From Sphingobium sp. V4 (GTDB lineage: Bacteria > Pseudomonadota > Alphaproteobacteria > Sphingomonadales > Sphingomonadaceae), in the NCBI RefSeq assembly GCF_029590555.1, contig NZ_CP081002.1, forward strand, positions 1,183,976 to 1,247,975: a stretch of 64,000 bases of DNA, written 5' to 3'. Of the stretch, positions 53,834 through 63,037 are shown piece by piece. Below the pieces are notes generated by a model that saw only the letters and a program-made list of their open reading frames with translations, did not search any database and was not told where the DNA came from. Position 1 is the first letter of the stretch; every line of letters begins with the position of its first letter. Position numbers and translations under genes: made by a program.

Positions 53834-55800
53834 GAGCGAGGCACCTGTCGCAGGGGGCTGGGTTGCTGGCTGCGGCGATGTGGTTGACGCCATCTCCGGC
53901 GCAGCCGGTCGCTCCGGCGGCCCCCGACCTCAGTCCGCTGGGCGACCGCGTCGAAGCCTGGGTCGCAGAGGGAATTTACCCCGGTGCGGGGCTCATCGTG
54001 GGGCAGGCCGACAATGTCCTGCTTGAACGCTATTTCGGTGTCTATCGCGCCGATACCCGGGTTCATGTCGCATCGGCCGGCAAATGGCTGGCAGCCGCGA
54101 CGATCGCCGCACTCGTCGACGAGGGCAAGTTGCGGTGGGACGACCCGGCCGGCAAGTGGATAGCAGAACTGACTGGGCCAATGGCGCGGGCAACACTGCG
54201 CCAACTGCTCTCGCACACGGCTGGCTATCCCGATTATCAGCCTCCCAGCCGTCCCCGCGATCATTATGCGACGCTGGCGGAATCGGTCGCCCATATCGCG
54301 CCGCTGGCGCCCGATGCCGATCCGGGTACGCGATTTCGCTATGGCGGGCTGGCGATGCAGGTGGCCGGCCGCATGGCGGAACGCGCTACCGGGCAGACAT
54401 GGGACAGGCTGTTTCAGACGCGCATCGCCCGACCACTGGGGATGATCGCGACCGGATTTGCCCCGGTGCCGGATGAACCGGGTTTCAGCCCGATGCTCGG
54501 CGGCAGCGCGCATACGACTTTGCGCGATTATGCCCGTTTTCTGCAAATGATCGCCGGCGGCGGGATGTGGCACGGACGGCGGTTGTTGTCGTCCGACGCA
54601 ATCGAGGAAATGGAGCGCGATCAGCTAGGATCGGCCATGCTGATGCCGGGCGAATATGTCGATCAGGCCCGCGCCAGTTCTTTCAGCGGAGTCTATGGGC
54701 TCGGACAATGGCGCGAGGAAATCGACGGCGCCGGCCGCGCGACATTATTGTCCAGTCCTGGCTGGGCTGGTGCCTATCCATGGGTCGATCGTCGGTCGGG
54801 TATCTGGGGCTTCATTCTGGCCAAGGTGGATACCGAGAAGGCCAAGGCGTTGGGCTTTTCGTCCTTTCTCGCAGGATCGGTCCTGCCGGTCCTGGCGCGC
54901 GATGCGTTGGCCGACAACGCGCGCGGCTGGCAGCATGGTTATGCGCCCATAGCGGGGGGACGACTATATTGGGAAGCGTCGGGAGACGGGCCGCCGCTCA
55001 TTCTGCTGCACGGTCATTCGCTCGATCGGACGATGTGGGATCCGCAGATGGCGGCTCTGTCGCAGCATTTTCGCGTCATTCGCTATGATCTGCGCGGCTA
55101 TGGCCGATCGACCATGCCGCAGGAAGGCGAGAACCGGCTTCACGCCGATGATCTCAGGCTGCTGATGGACAATCTGGGCATTGCCCGCGCACATGTCGTC
55201 GGCCTTTCACTGGGCGGTACGGTTGCACTCGACATGCTGGCGCTTCATCCCGAACGACTGCTGTCGGTGATGGCAGCGAGCGGAGACCTGTTCGACTTTT
55301 ATCCCGCGCCGGATGATCCGTTGACGCCGACGGCCGTCGCGAGCCGTCGGGCTGAAATTGCGGCCCTGCGCGCCGGTGGCATCCACGCGTTCAAGCGCCG
55401 ATGGCTGGACGATCTGACCAGGCGCGGGGGTGGCTGCGTCGGCGCGATCCGCCCCGGATTGTGGGCGCAGATCGCGAAATGGACAGCTTGGCAGCCGCTC
55501 CATCTCGAACCGCGATTGCTGCTGGGACGTGCGCTCGTGGATCGGCTCCGGGCGCGAGCCTGGCCGGTGCCGGTGCAGATATTGACGGGCGACGCCGACC
55601 GGGGGCGTCGCAACGGCCTGGTGACGGCCTTTCCCACCGTGCCGCAGGTCATCATACCCAACAGCGGGCATATGATGAACATGGAAAACCCCCTGGGCTT
55701 CAATGCCGCGGTGCTGCGTTTCACCATGACGGGCGGGACGGGCAAGATCGATGACGTGACGCCATGCACCGATGTGGGGCAATCGACGGGCGCACCCTGA
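53830..55800 (+). CDS. Fused serine beta-lactamase-like / alpha-beta hydrolase protein
   Basis: A 656-aa exported two-domain protein. Domain 1 (about 30-350) is a beta-lactamase/penicillin-binding-like serine hydrolase with SAGK (S82, K85), a downstream tyrosine in RYGG (Y171) and the LRQLLSHTAGYPDY motif. Domain 2 (about 375-640) is an alpha/beta hydrolase with LLHGHSLDRTMWD, nucleophile elbow GLSLGG (S460), acid in LTGDADR (D588) and base in NSGHM (H614). Both active sites look complete. It overlaps the preceding gene by 4 nt and converges with kduD. The context suggests removal of ester groups (acetyl, methyl) from the glycan; that is inference. Confidence 0.82.
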   Translation: MRARHLSQGAGLLAAAMWLTPSPAQPVAPAAPDLSPLGDRVEAWVAEGIYPGAGLIVGQADNVLLERYFGVYRADTRVHVASAGKWLAAATIAALVDEGKLRWDDPAGKWIAELTGPMARATLRQLLSHTAGYPDYQPPSRPRDHYATLAESVAHIAPLAPDADPGTRFRYGGLAMQVAGRMAERATGQTWDRLFQTRIARPLGMIATGFAPVPDEPGFSPMLGGSAHTTLRDYARFLQMIAGGGMWHGRRLLSSDAIEEMERDQLGSAMLMPGEYVDQARASSFSGVYGLGQWREEIDGAGRATLLSSPGWAGAYPWVDRRSGIWGFILAKVDTEKAKALGFSSFLAGSVLPVLARDALADNARGWQHGYAPIAGGRLYWEASGDGPPLILLHGHSLDRTMWDPQMAALSQHFRVIRYDLRGYGRSTMPQEGENRLHADDLRLLMDNLGIARAHVVGLSLGGTVALDMLALHPERLLSVMAASGDLFDFYPAPDDPLTPTAVASRRAEIAALRAGGIHAFKRRWLDDLTRRGGGCVGAIRPGLWAQIAKWTAWQPLHLEPRLLLGRALVDRLRARAWPVPVQILTGDADRGRRNGLVTAFPTVPQVIIPNSGHMMNMENPLGFNAAVLRFTMTGGTGKIDDVTPCTDVGQSTGAP

Positions 55801-55825
55801 CGCCTGGCTCCCCCGCCATGTTATC

Positions 55826-56581
55826 TCAGCGCGCGAGCCAGCCGCCGTCCACTGCGAGCGTGTGGCCGTGGATATAGTTGGCCGCGCTCGACGCGAGAAA
55901 TACGGCCGCCCCGCCGATATCGCCGGCCTCGCCCCAGCGCGCGGCCGGGATGCGTTCCTGGATCTGGCGATTACGTGTCTCGTCGGCTTGCAACGCGGCG
56001 GTGTTGTTGGTCGCGATATAGCCCGGCGCGATCGCGTTGACGTTCACCCCGCGCGCCGCCCACTCGTTCGCCAGCAGCTTGGTGAGGCCCGCGACGCCGC
56101 TCTTGGACGCGGTGTAGCTCGGCACCCTTATGCCGCCCTGGAAGGACAGCAGGGACGCGATGTTGACGATCTTGCCCGATCCCCGGGCGAGCATATGCCG
56201 CCCAGCCGCCTGGCAGAGGAAGAAGACGCTCTTCAAATTGGTGTCGATCACCGCGTCCCAGTCTGCTTCGGTGAAGTCCACGCTGTCGGCGCGGCGGATG
56301 ATCCCCGCATTGTTGATCAGGATGTCGAGGCCACCGAGCGATTCCAGCGTCTTCTCGATCACGCCCTGCACCGGTTCGATGCTCGACAGGTCGGCCGACA
56401 CTATTACCGCCTTGCGCCCCAGCGCACGCACCTTGTCCACCGTATCGTCCGCCGGCGTCCGGCCCACCGCGGCAATATCTGCGCCCGCCGCTGCCAGCGC
56501 CAGCGCGATCGCCTGGCCGATGCCGGTATTGGCCCCGGTGACGATCGCCACCTTGCTGCTGAGATCGAAGCAATTCGTCAT
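55826..56581 (-). CDS. kduD: 2-dehydro-3-deoxy-D-gluconate 5-dehydrogenase KduD
   Basis: A 251-aa SDR with TGANTGIG, NNAG, S143, Y156 and K160 (YTASK), and the C-terminal GHTLAVDGGW. The KduD-type features FDLSSKVAIVTGANTGIGQA and PAARWGEAGDIGGAAVFLAS are strong. It reduces 2,5-diketo-3-deoxygluconate to 2-keto-3-deoxygluconate. ATG 56581 is chosen; the longer frame runs through repeat sequence. Last gene of the operon MFS-GH88-manA-kduI-kduD, 103 nt after kduI with REP-like palindromes in between. Confidence 0.9.
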   Translation of the reverse strand: MTNCFDLSSKVAIVTGANTGIGQAIALALAAAGADIAAVGRTPADDTVDKVRALGRKAVIVSADLSSIEPVQGVIEKTLESLGGLDILINNAGIIRRADSVDFTEADWDAVIDTNLKSVFFLCQAAGRHMLARGSGKIVNIASLLSFQGGIRVPSYTASKSGVAGLTKLLANEWAARGVNVNAIAPGYIATNNTAALQADETRNRQIQERIPAARWGEAGDIGGAAVFLASSAANYIHGHTLAVDGGWLAR

Positions 56582-56595
56582 GGAAGTTCCTGTTC

Positions 56596-56680
56596 CCCCT
56601 CCTTCAAGGGAGGGGTTGGGGGGAGTTTCGGAAGGGGGGTCACGGACATACCATCCCCTACCCTTCCCTGAAGGGAGAGA
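56596..56680. repeat. REP-like GC palindromes between kduI and kduD
   Basis: CCCCTCCTTCAAGGGAGGGG (56596-56615) and CCTTCCCTGAAGGGAG (56662-56677) form two short hairpins about 50 nt apart. Such intergenic CCCTCCC/GGGAGGG palindromes are common in sphingomonad genomes. They may stabilise the upstream mRNA or lower kduD expression. Confidence 0.5.
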
Positions 56681-56684
56681 AGGT

Positions 56685-57524
56685 TCAGGCGAGCTGGCAG
56701 ATATCCAGCACGTCCATGTCGGTATAGTCCTGGTTTTCCCCCGCCATAGCCCAGATGAAGGCATAAGCCTTGGTGCCGCTGCCCATATGCACCGACCAGG
56801 GCGGCGATATCACCGCTTCCTCGTTCGCCATCACGATGTGGCGCATCGCGTCGCCTTCACCCATATAATGGAACACCCGATCGGCTGGTGCTTCCAGCTC
56901 GAAATAGAAATAAATCTCGCTGCGCCGCTCGTGAATATGCGGGGGCATGGTGTTCCACACGGAGCCGGGTTTCAGCACGGTCAGGCCCATGACCAATTGC
57001 GCGCTGTCGCAAATGCCGGGGATCACGAGCTGATAAATGGTGCGTTCGTTGGATTCCTCCAGCGAGCCGCGTTCGAGCGCATTGGCGTCTGCAATGCCCA
57101 GTTTGCGGGTTGCGAACGCCTTGTGCGCCGGGCAAGAGGCAAGATAGTAGCGCGCGCCGGCGCCTGCAAAGATCACGTCCTTCGCGCCCATGGTGACGTA
57201 AAGGCAATCCTTGTTGCCCAGTGTGAAGACTTCGCCATCAACGGTAACCGTGCCCGCGACCCCCGACACGTTGACGATTGCCAGTTCGCGTCGTTCGAGG
57301 AACGGATGGCCGGCAGCCGATGCAGGCTCGGTCTGCACGGGCAGCGCCACCGGCGCGTCGGTCACCTTGACCCCGCCGATGACGAAGCGTTCGGCATGGG
57401 TATAGTTCAGCACGCATTCGCCGTCGCGGAACAGGCCGTCGATCAGATAGCGATCGCGCAATTCATCATTGCTCACGCACTCCATCATGCCCGGGTGTGT
57501 GGCGTAATAGGTCTTGTCGAACAT
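56685..57524 (-). CDS. kduI: 5-dehydro-4-deoxy-D-glucuronate isomerase KduI
   Basis: A 279-aa cupin-fold isomerase. The metal site is seen in [18 protein letters not shown] (H196, H198, E203); typical family parts are [39 protein letters not shown] and [20 protein letters not shown]. It converts 5-keto-4-deoxyuronate, formed from unsaturated uronic acids, to 2,5-diketo-3-deoxygluconate. ATG 57524 begins the conserved protein ([12 protein letters not shown]); the open frame continues upstream without support. Confidence 0.95.
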   Translation of the reverse strand: MFDKTYYATHPGMMECVSNDELRDRYLIDGLFRDGECVLNYTHAERFVIGGVKVTDAPVALPVQTEPASAAGHPFLERRELAIVNVSGVAGTVTVDGEVFTLGNKDCLYVTMGAKDVIFAGAGARYYLASCPAHKAFATRKLGIADANALERGSLEESNERTIYQLVIPGICDSAQLVMGLTVLKPGSVWNTMPPHIHERRSEIYFYFELEAPADRVFHYMGEGDAMRHIVMANEEAVISPPWSVHMGSGTKAYAFIWAMAGENQDYTDMDVLDICQLA

Positions 57525-57597
57525 TTGGGTCGCTCCTGATTTCTGGAAAATTTGAGGCCGGCCGAAGTCTAGTTTGTATCCGCCCTTTAACCGCCCT

Positions 57598-58425
57598 TCA
57601 TGTCGATGTCGGGTTGGTCCTCGCAGCGAAGAGATAGGCGTCCCCATCAGCGGCGATCGCCGCTCCGCTTTCAATCAACCAACATTCGCCGGCCGACCAA
57701 GGCACGCCATTTATGGTGCCGCTTCCGTAAATAGGCACGAGCCAGATGGGGCCACCCTCCAATGTCCGGGTTTCGCCCCGGCGCAGCGCAATGCTGTCAA
57801 GGATGAAAGGGCTGCCAATTCCACCAACGAGCGGTTCAGACTGATCGGAGGAAAGGCGGCGCTCCGGCAGGCAATATGGCTCAAGCAGCGCGACCTTCAA
57901 CGCCTCATCCAGGTGAAGAGACCGTGGCCTCCCATAGTCATAAAGCCTATAGGTAACATCGTTATTTTGCTGTACCTCAATGAGCTTTATGCCGCCTCCG
58001 ATCGCGTGGATCGTTCTGGCGGGAATGTAGTAGAAGTTACCGGCACTCACTGGCTTCCAGTCGATCAATTCTTCAAGTCGACCATCCAGTACAGCAGCGC
58101 GCAATTCAGCCTCATGCATCCGGCTATTCAACCCAATGCCAATTGTCGCGCCGGGTTCAGCGTCCAGGATATACCAGCATTCCGATTTCCCACCGGTTAA
58201 TCCGACATGGCGAGCTTGGTCGTCGTCGGGATGAACCTGAACCGACAACCGGGCACTTGTGAAAAGATACTTGACCAAAATCGGTAATTGCATCGTTTCG
58301 GGGCCGACGAACCAGATTTCGCCGATCGGCATATCTTCCGTCCGTCCGAAATGGCTTGGCAGATCCGTTCGTCCCCAGGGCTTTTGGACGGATTTGACAT
58401 CAAGGCGCTGTACCTTGCCGCTCAT
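57598..58425 (-). CDS. manA: Class I mannose-6-phosphate isomerase (ManA-like)
   Basis: A 275-aa type I phosphomannose isomerase with zinc ligands in SVQVHPDD (Q63, H65), KSECWYIL (E82) and [12 protein letters not shown] (H140). It is shorter than E. coli ManA (391 aa), like the compact forms in many bacteria. It interconverts mannose-6-phosphate and fructose-6-phosphate. ATG 58425 overlaps the GH88 stop (ATGA). Its presence in a uronate operon suggests that mannose, or fructose made by an isomerase, is a second product of the glycan. Confidence 0.88.
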   Translation of the reverse strand: MSGKVQRLDVKSVQKPWGRTDLPSHFGRTEDMPIGEIWFVGPETMQLPILVKYLFTSARLSVQVHPDDDQARHVGLTGGKSECWYILDAEPGATIGIGLNSRMHEAELRAAVLDGRLEELIDWKPVSAGNFYYIPARTIHAIGGGIKLIEVQQNNDVTYRLYDYGRPRSLHLDEALKVALLEPYCLPERRLSSDQSEPLVGGIGSPFILDSIALRRGETRTLEGGPIWLVPIYGSGTINGVPWSAGECWLIESGAAIAADGDAYLFAARTNPTST

Positions 58426-59600
58426 GACCAGTAAGGCTCCCACGGATGACGCAGGCGCATGAGCGCTTCCAGGTAGAAATAGTCTCCCCAGATGCAGGCT
58501 TCGTCTACGCCAGCCTTGTTGGGCATATGATAGACCGCGTGGAGCAGGACAGCATTGGAGCCTTCCAGCGGTGCAAGATAGTTGTCCCCCAGCGTCCGCA
58601 CGATTGCAGCGGCCCACGCCTCATAGGTTTCGCGCATCTCGTTTGACAAAGGCAATGCCTGGGCGAGTTCCAGCAACCCGCAGGCAGCGATCGCCGCCGC
58701 CGAACTGTCACGCGGCGTGCCAACTTCGTCGGTAAAGATGAGATCCCAGCAACAGATGCCGTCGCCAGGCAGGCGATTGAGGAAATGATTCGCCAGCTTG
58801 GATGCTATATCGAGATAAGCGGGATCGGACGTATGCCGCCATGCGAGCGCGAAGCCATAGATGCCCCATGCCTGCCCGCGCGCCCAGCTGCTGTCGTCCG
58901 AATGGCCTTGATGTGTGCTGCCGTGGCGGGGCTTCCCTGTTTTTGTATCGACATAGAAGGTGTGGAAAGTCGAGGCATCGGCGCGCACGAGGAGCTTTGC
59001 CGCCTGGGCAAGATGTTTGTCGGCGGCGGCGGCAAAATCCTTGTTCCCGGTTTCACGGGAGGCCCAGTAGAGCAGCGGAACGTTGAGATTGCAGTCGATG
59101 ATCATGCGTCCCCTCTGCTTGGGGTCTTTCATGTCGCCCCAGGCCTGAATGACATTCGCAACGGGATCAAAACGCTTCAGCAACAGGCGAGCGGCCTCCA
59201 GACCCGACGAGCGTGCAAGCGTGTCGCCGGTCAGCCGATATGCGGCGCAGGCCGACAAGGTATAGAGGAACCCAAGATCATGATGATCGACATTGACGAG
59301 GCGTTCGACCCTGGTTGCAAACGACTGAATGTTCCGCTCAGCCACCGACCTGTATCGTTCTTCACCAGTTAACTGCCAGGCCAGCCAGAGCATGCCGGTC
59401 CAAAAGCCGTTGGTCCATTCGACATTGTCGATCGGCGCATAAATGCCGCTTTCGCTGGACGGGGCAGGGAAATACTCGCCAAATTGGGGGAGCATTCTGT
59501 CCACCCGAGCCAACGCCGCGGCAATCCTTGCGTCGAGTTCCTGCCGATCGGGGCGTTCCAGTTTTCTAGCGGCTAACGGCTCATACAATATCGTTGTCAT
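58422..59600 (-). CDS. GH88 unsaturated glucuronyl hydrolase
   Basis: A 392-aa alpha/alpha-barrel enzyme with the two catalytic aspartates of the family in DHHDLGFLY (D108) and MIIDCNLNVPLL (D169), plus SDDSSWARGQAWGIYGFALA. No signal peptide, so cytosolic. It hydrates the double bond of terminal 4,5-unsaturated uronic acid and releases 5-keto-4-deoxyuronate plus the remaining sugar. This requires a lyase upstream in the pathway. It overlaps the symporter stop by 1 nt and manA by 4 nt. Confidence 0.93.
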   Translation of the reverse strand: MTTILYEPLAARKLERPDRQELDARIAAALARVDRMLPQFGEYFPAPSSESGIYAPIDNVEWTNGFWTGMLWLAWQLTGEERYRSVAERNIQSFATRVERLVNVDHHDLGFLYTLSACAAYRLTGDTLARSSGLEAARLLLKRFDPVANVIQAWGDMKDPKQRGRMIIDCNLNVPLLYWASRETGNKDFAAAADKHLAQAAKLLVRADASTFHTFYVDTKTGKPRHGSTHQGHSDDSSWARGQAWGIYGFALAWRHTSDPAYLDIASKLANHFLNRLPGDGICCWDLIFTDEVGTPRDSSAAAIAACGLLELAQALPLSNEMRETYEAWAAAIVRTLGDNYLAPLEGSNAVLLHAVYHMPNKAGVDEACIWGDYFYLEALMRLRHPWEPYWS

Positions 59601-60886
59601 TATGGCTTATCCTCAAGGGGCTGAAGATCTTGCGCAGCTGCGCTCCCGCTCCCAGGGTCAATAGGACGGCGCCGACGCGGCACATATTCGGCGGGCGTGG
59701 GCGCGAGGGCAAAACAGGACCATATCCAAAAAACAAGGGCAAAGCCGGCGATCAGAAAATAGCTGTGCTGGAAGCCAATCCTGTCATAGCTGATGCCGAC
59801 CAGCGGCGACAATACCGCCAAGCCCAGCGAGTGGCCGAAGCTGACGCCGACCATGTAAACGGTAGCAGCGAAGCGTGCTTCGAAATGATAGGCGATGTAA
59901 CGGAAGATCGATACAGCAAGGATCGGAAGTTCGATTGCGTGGGCCATTTTGCATATCGAGATAGTGATCGGACCGATGGCGAGACCCGAACCGGCGATAC
60001 GCAGGATCATGATCATTGCTGCGAGCAGCAGGCCGCGTGTCGCGCCGATGCGGCGAATGATCAATGGAGCGATGAACATCCCTCCCGCCTCCACGAAGAT
60101 TTGAGCCGAGTTGAGGTAGCCGAACATCGCATTTCCATGTTCGGGGGTCTGAAAGAGGGATGAAAAATAGAAGGGGAACTGCTGATCGTACACAAGGTAG
60201 AGATTTGTCACCCCCAGGATAAGGATCATGAAACGCCAGAATTTCGGGTCGGAGAACAGCTCCAGCGAATCCTGCAGCTTCAAACGGTCGGCCGCTGCCT
60301 GCGCTTCCGGATCGGGTTCGATCCGCGCAAGCTGGATAAGCGGTAGCAGCAGGAGGCCCGCCGCACTCGCCAGGAAAAAGTTGATGGCCGGATCGACATT
60401 GTAGAGCCGACCCGAGAAGGCGGCTGCGGTTGCAAAGCCGATCGATCCCCAAAGACGCACGCGACTATATTCAAAATCATATCTGCGACCGACCCGATCG
60501 ACATAGCTTTCCAGAGCGTAACTGCCCGCCATGAAGGTGAAGCCGAGGTAGATACCGCCTACTATGGCACCCACAGGCAGGTTCCATCGAAGAAGCGGAG
60601 CATATACGAACAGGAAGAACGGACCAGCCAGTATCACGAGCAGCGCGATGCAGACGGGTACGACTTTGCGAAAGCCCATGCGGTCGGAGAGGAAGCCATA
60701 GGCAGGCTGCGCCAGCATCGCCCCAACAGAGTTTACGGCAAAGACGGTTCCGGCCTGAGCCCCGTTCAAGTGCAGCGAGCGCGTGAGCCAGATGGACAAG
60801 AGTGAAATCGCCATGGCCTGAGCGAAAAAGAAACAGAACAGAAAAGCGCTGAGGGTTGCATAGTTGCGCTGTCGGGAAAGGGGCAC
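59600..60886 (-). CDS. MFS oligosaccharide:H+ symporter (LacY/RafB-like)
   Basis: A 428-aa 12-helix transporter. LacY-type features include YATLSAFLFCFFFAQAMAIS, GTVFAVNSVGAMLAQPAYGF, LSDRMGFRK, SYVDRVGRRYDFEYSRVRLW, GSIGFATAAAF and YMVGVSFGHSLGLAVLSPLV. It would bring periplasmic disaccharides with an unsaturated uronic acid into the cytoplasm. GTG 60886 is chosen (AGGA just upstream); longer starts would place the operator at 60902 inside the gene. First gene of the catabolic operon, divergent from lacI. Confidence 0.87.
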   Translation of the reverse strand: MPLSRQRNYATLSAFLFCFFFAQAMAISLLSIWLTRSLHLNGAQAGTVFAVNSVGAMLAQPAYGFLSDRMGFRKVVPVCIALLVILAGPFFLFVYAPLLRWNLPVGAIVGGIYLGFTFMAGSYALESYVDRVGRRYDFEYSRVRLWGSIGFATAAAFSGRLYNVDPAINFFLASAAGLLLLPLIQLARIEPDPEAQAAADRLKLQDSLELFSDPKFWRFMILILGVTNLYLVYDQQFPFYFSSLFQTPEHGNAMFGYLNSAQIFVEAGGMFIAPLIIRRIGATRGLLLAAMIMILRIAGSGLAIGPITISICKMAHAIELPILAVSIFRYIAYHFEARFAATVYMVGVSFGHSLGLAVLSPLVGISYDRIGFQHSYFLIAGFALVFWIWSCFALAPTPAEYVPRRRRPIDPGSGSAAAQDLQPLEDKP

Positions 60887-60901
60887 GGCATCCTCATGAT
60901 C

Positions 60902-60915
60902 TGTTATCGATATCA
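60902..60915. promoter_or_regulatory. LacI-type operator, copy 3
   Basis: TGTTATCGATATCA, one mismatch from the perfect palindrome at 51142, lying 16 nt upstream of the symporter start, where it would block transcription of the catabolic operon. Confidence 0.62.
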
Positions 60916-60973
60916 AATATGCCGCTTTCGATCTCGGTTGGCAAGCGCTATTGATTGACACCACCGACAAATC

Positions 60974-60987
60974 GGTTATCGATATCA
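60974..60987. promoter_or_regulatory. LacI-type operator, copy 4
   Basis: GGTTATCGATATCA, 46 nt upstream of the regulator start and 72 bp from copy 3; likely mediates autoregulation and co-repression of the divergent operon. Confidence 0.6.
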
Positions 60988-61033
60988 TACCGGCCGGTGG
61001 ATAGCCGGAAACTGGGTGAGGACGTTTCGGCAA

Positions 61034-62098
61034 ATGGCGGACGATAATGAGGATAGAGACGCAGGCGTGAAAAGCGCTCAGCGTCCGGTTGTTACCATCC
61101 ATGACGTTGCACGTCATGCCGGCGTGTCCTCCATGACGGTTTCCCGCGTCATGACGGGCAAGCGTCACGTCAGCGAAGCCATGCGCGAGCGGGTCAATCT
61201 GGCGATCGCCGAACTCAATTATTCCCCTAATCTCAACGCCAGAAGCTTTTCCAGCGCCGTTCGTGTAGGGGCGATCTACTCCAATCCATCGTCGTCAAAC
61301 CTGGGTGCCTTCCTGATGGGGGCGTTTCGCCAAAGTGGCGAGAGCGGGTGCCAGTTTCTGATCGAGCCGGGGCGGACCGAAGCGGAGGCAGTCGAGGGCC
61401 TGCACAGGCTGATCGAGTCGCGTATCGGTGGTGTCATATTGCCGCCGCCGCTGTGTGATTCCGAAGTGCTGCTAGACCTTGCCTTGAGTTCCGAAGTCAT
61501 TCCGCTGGCTTTTGCAACTGCCATTCCACGCGAGCGCGTGTCCGCGATCATTGTGGACGATTACAAAGGCGCTTATGATATGACGCGCTATTTGATCGGA
61601 TTGGGGCATCGGAAAATCGGGTTCGTGCAAGGGGACCCCAAACATTCGCCTTCACAACGAAGGGAGCAGGGGTTTCGCGCAGCGATGGTCGGCGCTTCCC
61701 TGATGATCAAGGATGACTGGATCGCTCCGGGGCTTTTTACTTATCGATCAGGCCTCGACGCCGCGCGGCAGTTGCTCGGTGGTGCGGAGCGACCGACTGC
61801 AATCTTTGCGAGCAATGACGACATGGCTGCCGCGATTACGGCGATAGCGCACGGGATGGGGCTCGTCATACCTGATGATCTCAGCGTAGTCGGCTTTGAT
61901 GATGCTCAGGTCGCGTCCACCATCTGGCCGGAATTGACGACAATTCGCCAGCCTATTTCCGATATGGCCTCGCGCGCGGTCGCTCTGCTCAGCGAGCAGA
62001 TCCGTGAGGCTCGAACTGGAAACAAGCCTGAAGTTCGCCATGTGCGGGAGATGCTCACATTGGTGAAACGTGCATCAGCGAGCAGTCCGGCGGACTGA
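61034..62098 (+). CDS. LacI-family transcriptional regulator of the glycan locus
   Basis: A 354-aa repressor. N-terminal HTH TIHDVARHAGVSSMTVSRVM with hinge NLNARSFSSAVR, then a periplasmic-binding-protein-like effector domain (GVILPPPLCDSEVLLDLALS, GHRKIGFVQGDPKHSPSQRR, PTAIFASNDDMAAAITAIAH, DLSVVGFDDAQVASTIWPEL). ATG 61034 preferred over GTG 61016. It is divergent from the catabolic operon, with palindromes typical for its family between them and two more in front of the TonB receptor. The effector is probably a sugar or uronate intermediate. Confidence 0.93.
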   Translation: MADDNEDRDAGVKSAQRPVVTIHDVARHAGVSSMTVSRVMTGKRHVSEAMRERVNLAIAELNYSPNLNARSFSSAVRVGAIYSNPSSSNLGAFLMGAFRQSGESGCQFLIEPGRTEAEAVEGLHRLIESRIGGVILPPPLCDSEVLLDLALSSEVIPLAFATAIPRERVSAIIVDDYKGAYDMTRYLIGLGHRKIGFVQGDPKHSPSQRREQGFRAAMVGASLMIKDDWIAPGLFTYRSGLDAARQLLGGAERPTAIFASNDDMAAAITAIAHGMGLVIPDDLSVVGFDDAQVASTIWPELTTIRQPISDMASRAVALLSEQIREARTGNKPEVRHVREMLTLVKRASASSPAD

Positions 62099-62133
62099 AG
62101 TCCGGAGTTCTCGTCCAAGCCGAGGAAATATCT

Positions 62134-63015
62134 ATGACGATTTATGGCGCCATTGAAGCTGGCGGCACTAAATTTGTGTGCGGGATTGGCAATATTCACT
62201 CGGGATCGATCGAGACGACCACGATTCCGACGCGTGATCCAGACTCGACTTTCGCCGACGTCGCTGCATTTTTCCACCAGGCTCATCGGCATGGTCCTAT
62301 CGAAGCGATCGGTATTGCAAGCTTCGGTCCGGTCGAACTGCGGCCGACCGCCGATCGATATGGTCGGATATTGACCACGCCCAAGCGGCAATGGGAAGGC
62401 GCCGATATGCTCGCGCGAACCCGGGCCATTCTGAACATTCCAGCGACGATCGATACCGATGTCAATGCAGCCGCGCTTGCCGAAGCCGCCTGTGCGAACA
62501 TCATGCAACTTGCCTATGTCACTGTTGGAACCGGAATTGGCGTTGGACTGGTCAGCGGTGGGTTGCCGGTGCATGGGATCGGCCACCCGGAGGCCGGGCA
62601 TATTCTGCCGAGGCGACATCCTGCACATGATGGCTTTGCTGGTGTCTGTCCGTTTCATGGAGATTGTTTCGAGGGGCTTGCCAGCGGGCCCGCCGCCACG
62701 GCATTTTGGGGCGACACGCCATCGCATTTCCCCGACGATCATCCGTTCTGGAGCGTCGAGGCGCATTATCTGGCCCAGCTTTGCATGACGCTTTTCCTGA
62801 CTATGGCGCCCGAGCGGATTGTGCTGGGTGGTGGCGTGATGAAGCAGCAGCGCCTTTTCCCGATCATCCATCAGCGGACGGCGGAACTGCTTGCGGGCTA
62901 TTTCGGCGGAGCCACCAGCGTGGAGGCGATGGCCGAACGGATCGTGCCACCCGTTTGCACCGAACCGCCAGGCCTCATCGGCGCCTATCTTCTTGCCGCC
63001 CAGGGCGCGCATTGA
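62134..63015 (+). CDS. ROK-family sugar kinase (fructokinase/mannokinase type)
   Basis: A 293-aa ROK kinase: phosphate-binding start YGAIEAGGTKFVCGIG, DTDVNAAALAEA, TVGTGIGVGLVSGG, and the zinc motif region HPEAGHILPRRHP followed by GVCPFHGDCFEGLASGPA, all as in bacterial fructokinases of this family that also take mannose. It follows lacI by 35 nt on the same strand. With ManA it would channel mannose or fructose to fructose-6-phosphate. Confidence 0.9.
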   Translation: MTIYGAIEAGGTKFVCGIGNIHSGSIETTTIPTRDPDSTFADVAAFFHQAHRHGPIEAIGIASFGPVELRPTADRYGRILTTPKRQWEGADMLARTRAILNIPATIDTDVNAAALAEAACANIMQLAYVTVGTGIGVGLVSGGLPVHGIGHPEAGHILPRRHPAHDGFAGVCPFHGDCFEGLASGPAATAFWGDTPSHFPDDHPFWSVEAHYLAQLCMTLFLTMAPERIVLGGGVMKQQRLFPIIHQRTAELLAGYFGGATSVEAMAERIVPPVCTEPPGLIGAYLLAAQGAH

Positions 63016-63037
63016 ACTGTCGGAAAAGGAAAGAGAC

